A stretch of 49,587 nucleotides of DNA. It comes from Streptomyces albospinus. Its GTDB lineage: Bacteria; Actinomycetota; Actinomycetes; Streptomycetales; Streptomycetaceae. This document shows positions 48,109 to 49,587 of this stretch, piece after piece (position 1 is the stretch's first letter; each line of letters begins with the position of its first letter). The stretch spans positions 74,274 through 123,860 of the forward strand of contig NZ_BMRP01000019.1 of assembly GCF_014648695.1 (NCBI RefSeq). Direction: 5' to 3'. Below the pieces are notes generated by a model. That model ran no database searches and was not told the DNA's origin. It saw only the letters and a list, made by a program, of their open reading frames with translations. A program made the translations under genes and the position numbers.

Positions 48109-49177
48109 ATGAAATTCTCCGTGCTCTCCCTCATCGGCCACGCACCGCACCCGCTGACCGGCCGGCTCCCCTCCCCCGCGGACCGGTTCGAGGAGGTCGT
48201 CGCGACCGGCGCTGCGGCCGAGCGGCTCGGCTTCGACGCGTACGCCGTCGGCGAGCGGCACGCCGGGCCGTTCCTGTCGTCGAGCCCGTCGGTGGTGCTG
48301 GGGGCGCTGGCCGCCCGGACCTCCCGGATCCGGCTGCTGACCGGGGTGACGGTGGTGGCGGTCCTCGATCCCGTACGGGTCGCCGAGGACTACGCGACGC
48401 TCACCCAGCTCGCCCGCGGCCGGATCGAGCTGGTCATCGGCAAGGGCGCGGAGGCCGGCCACTTCGATCTCTTCGGGCTCGACGAGGCGCGGCAGTGGGA
48501 CCTCCAGGCCGAGAAGTACGAGCTGCTGCGCCGCCTGTGGAGCGAGGAAGGCGTGGACTGGGAGCGAGTTCCGGCCGCCGCTGAAGAACGTGACGACGCT
48601 GCCGCGCCCCTACGGCGGGCCGCCGCGCATCTGGCACGGCTCCGCCACCAGCCGCAACTCCCCCGAACTGGCCGCGAAGCACGGCGATCCGCTGTTCACC
48701 GCGAACGCGATACAGCCGCGCGCCGCCTACGCCGAACTCATCGCGTACTACCGCGAGCGGTTCGCCGCGTACGGCCACGACCCGGCGCGGGCGCGGGTCG
48801 CCGCGGGCTCCGGCGGGCTGCTCGTCGCGGACACCGAGCGGCAGGCCGCGGCGCGCTACAAGGACCTCTACGAGGCCAGGGTCGCCCAGACCTTCCGACC
48901 GCACCTGGCGGGCCGGGCCGGCTACAACACCCCGTTCCGCACCATCGAGGACGCCATCGCCGACGGCCCCCAGCTGATCGGCTCCCCGCAGCAGATCATC
49001 GACAAGATCCTGGGCTACCACGGGGTGTACGGGCACGATCTCCAGTCGATCACCGTCGACGGCTTCGGCCTGGAGCACGGTGAGCAGTTGGAGACGCTTC
49101 AGCGGTTCGCCGAGGAGATCGCGCCCGTGGTGCGCCGGGAGGCGCCGAGCACCCTGTGGGAGGAGGCAGGGGTGTAG
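48109..49177 (+). pseudogene. frameshifted luciferase-like (LLM class) oxidoreductase
   Basis: The N-terminal half (MKFSVLSLIGHAPHPLTGR ... LLRRLWSEEGVDWE, from ATG 48109) and the C-terminal half (KNVTTLPRPYGGPPRIWHGSATS ... DLQSITVDGFGLEHGEQLETLQRF, ending 49177) are in different frames. Together they would give one ~355-residue FMN-dependent monooxygenase. The break is at about 48564: family members carry Glu-Gly-Glu-Phe-Arg-Pro-Pro here, and the DNA GAGCGAGTTCCGG would read so if two G residues were restored after GAG. It is either a recent inactivating 2-bp deletion or a sequencing error. Ribosome-binding sequence AAGGA precedes the ATG. The rest of the gap 47895-48108 holds the glp terminator and no other feature. 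Confidence 0.85.
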
Positions 49178-49291
49178 AACCGCGCGAGGGCGCCCCGGGC
49201 AAAGGCCCCGCGGGCCATAATGGGCCCAGACATCGGATGTCTGTGCCGGTCGGTGCGGAGGTCCGGGCGGGTCCGAGCGGGGAGGGCGGCC

Positions 49292-49587
49292 ATGGCGGTC
49301 ACCGACGAGGCCATCGAGAAGATCAAAGGCATGATCGTCTCCGGGTCGCTGCGGCCGGGCGACCGGCTGCCGAAGGAGAGCGAGCTGGCGGCCGAACTCG
49401 GGCTGTCCCGCAACTCCCTCCGGGAGGCGGTGCGGGCGCTCTCGCTCATCCGGATCCTGGACGTCCGCCAGGGCGACGGCACCTACGTCACCAGCCTGGA
49501 CCCGCAACTCCTCCTGGAGGCCATGAGTTTCGTGGTGGACTTCCACCGCGACGACACGGTGCTGGAGTTCCTGGCCGTCCGCCGGAT
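49292..49587 (+). CDS. GntR (FadR-type) regulator, cut by the window end
   Basis: The first 98 codons of a regulator are present. Translation gives AVTDEAIEKIKGMIVSGSLRPGDRLPKESELAAELGLSRNSLREAVRALSLIRILDVRQGDGTYVT, the winged HTH of the GntR family with the FadR-type linker following (LLEAMSFVVDFHRDDTVLEFLAVRR, start of the FCD helical domain). Start ATG 49292 with GGGAGG 6-7 bases upstream. Ligand and target cannot be read from the part seen. Confidence 0.88.
   Translation, partial: MAVTDEAIEKIKGMIVSGSLRPGDRLPKESELAAELGLSRNSLREAVRALSLIRILDVRQGDGTYVTSLDPQLLLEAMSFVVDFHRDDTVLEFLAVRR

Overview
The window reads as chromosomal DNA of a Streptomyces or very close actinomycete. It is very GC-rich with GTG/TTG starts, has a Pup-proteasome locus (arc, dop, pup, prcB, prcA, pafA, pafB, pafC), and carries the helY-tatC-tatA block and a gylR-glpFKD glycerol operon in the order I remember from the S. 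coelicolor core chromosome around SCO1622-SCO1661. All family names here come from reading the sequence and from memory; no database search was run.

Layout. 1-2.3 kb: C-terminal remnant of a glycine-betaine-type binding protein, a stand-alone 5'-3' exonuclease, and a siderophore-interacting flavoprotein behind a clear iron box. 2.4-7.85 kb: the most unusual part, a seven-gene minus-strand operon whose junctions are ATGA/GTGA overlaps except for the last and the duplicated DUF4312/DUF4311 junction. In transcription order it encodes an amidohydrolase/deacetylase, a PRD protein, an SFCGS-family glycine-rich protein, a DUF4312 protein, two membrane proteins (DUF4311, DUF4310), and a DgaE/SelA-like PLP enzyme with a C-terminal HPr phosphocarrier domain. 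It resembles the functionally unassigned operon remembered from Enterococcus (EF_0829-EF_0839 type) and Aeromonas. 8.0-9.3 kb: an SsuD-like flavin monooxygenase behind a 25-residue cysteine-rich leader peptide.

9.3-28.5 kb: helY, tatC and tatA, two small conserved proteins, pafC/pafB, two FKBP isomerases, pafA, a divergent MFS/LacI pair, prcA, prcB, an endonuclease VII-type nuclease wedged between prcB and pup, then pup, dop and arc. Together these make, attach, remove and degrade via Pup. 28.8-34.5 kb: ferredoxin, a secreted protein, trmI, a site-2 protease, a RecB-family nuclease with a 69-bp tandem duplication at its 3' end, and a NarL-type response regulator. 34.6-39 kb: two paralogous solute-binding lipoproteins without permeases and a HAD phosphatase. 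39.1-47.9 kb: metH and the divergent gylR-glpF-glpK-glpD glycerol catabolism genes with a repeated candidate GylR operator. The end holds a frameshifted luciferase-like oxidoreductase and the start of a GntR regulator cut by the window edge.

Strong inverted repeats mark terminators at most convergent junctions. I saw no tRNA, rRNA, CRISPR array, insertion sequence or prophage.
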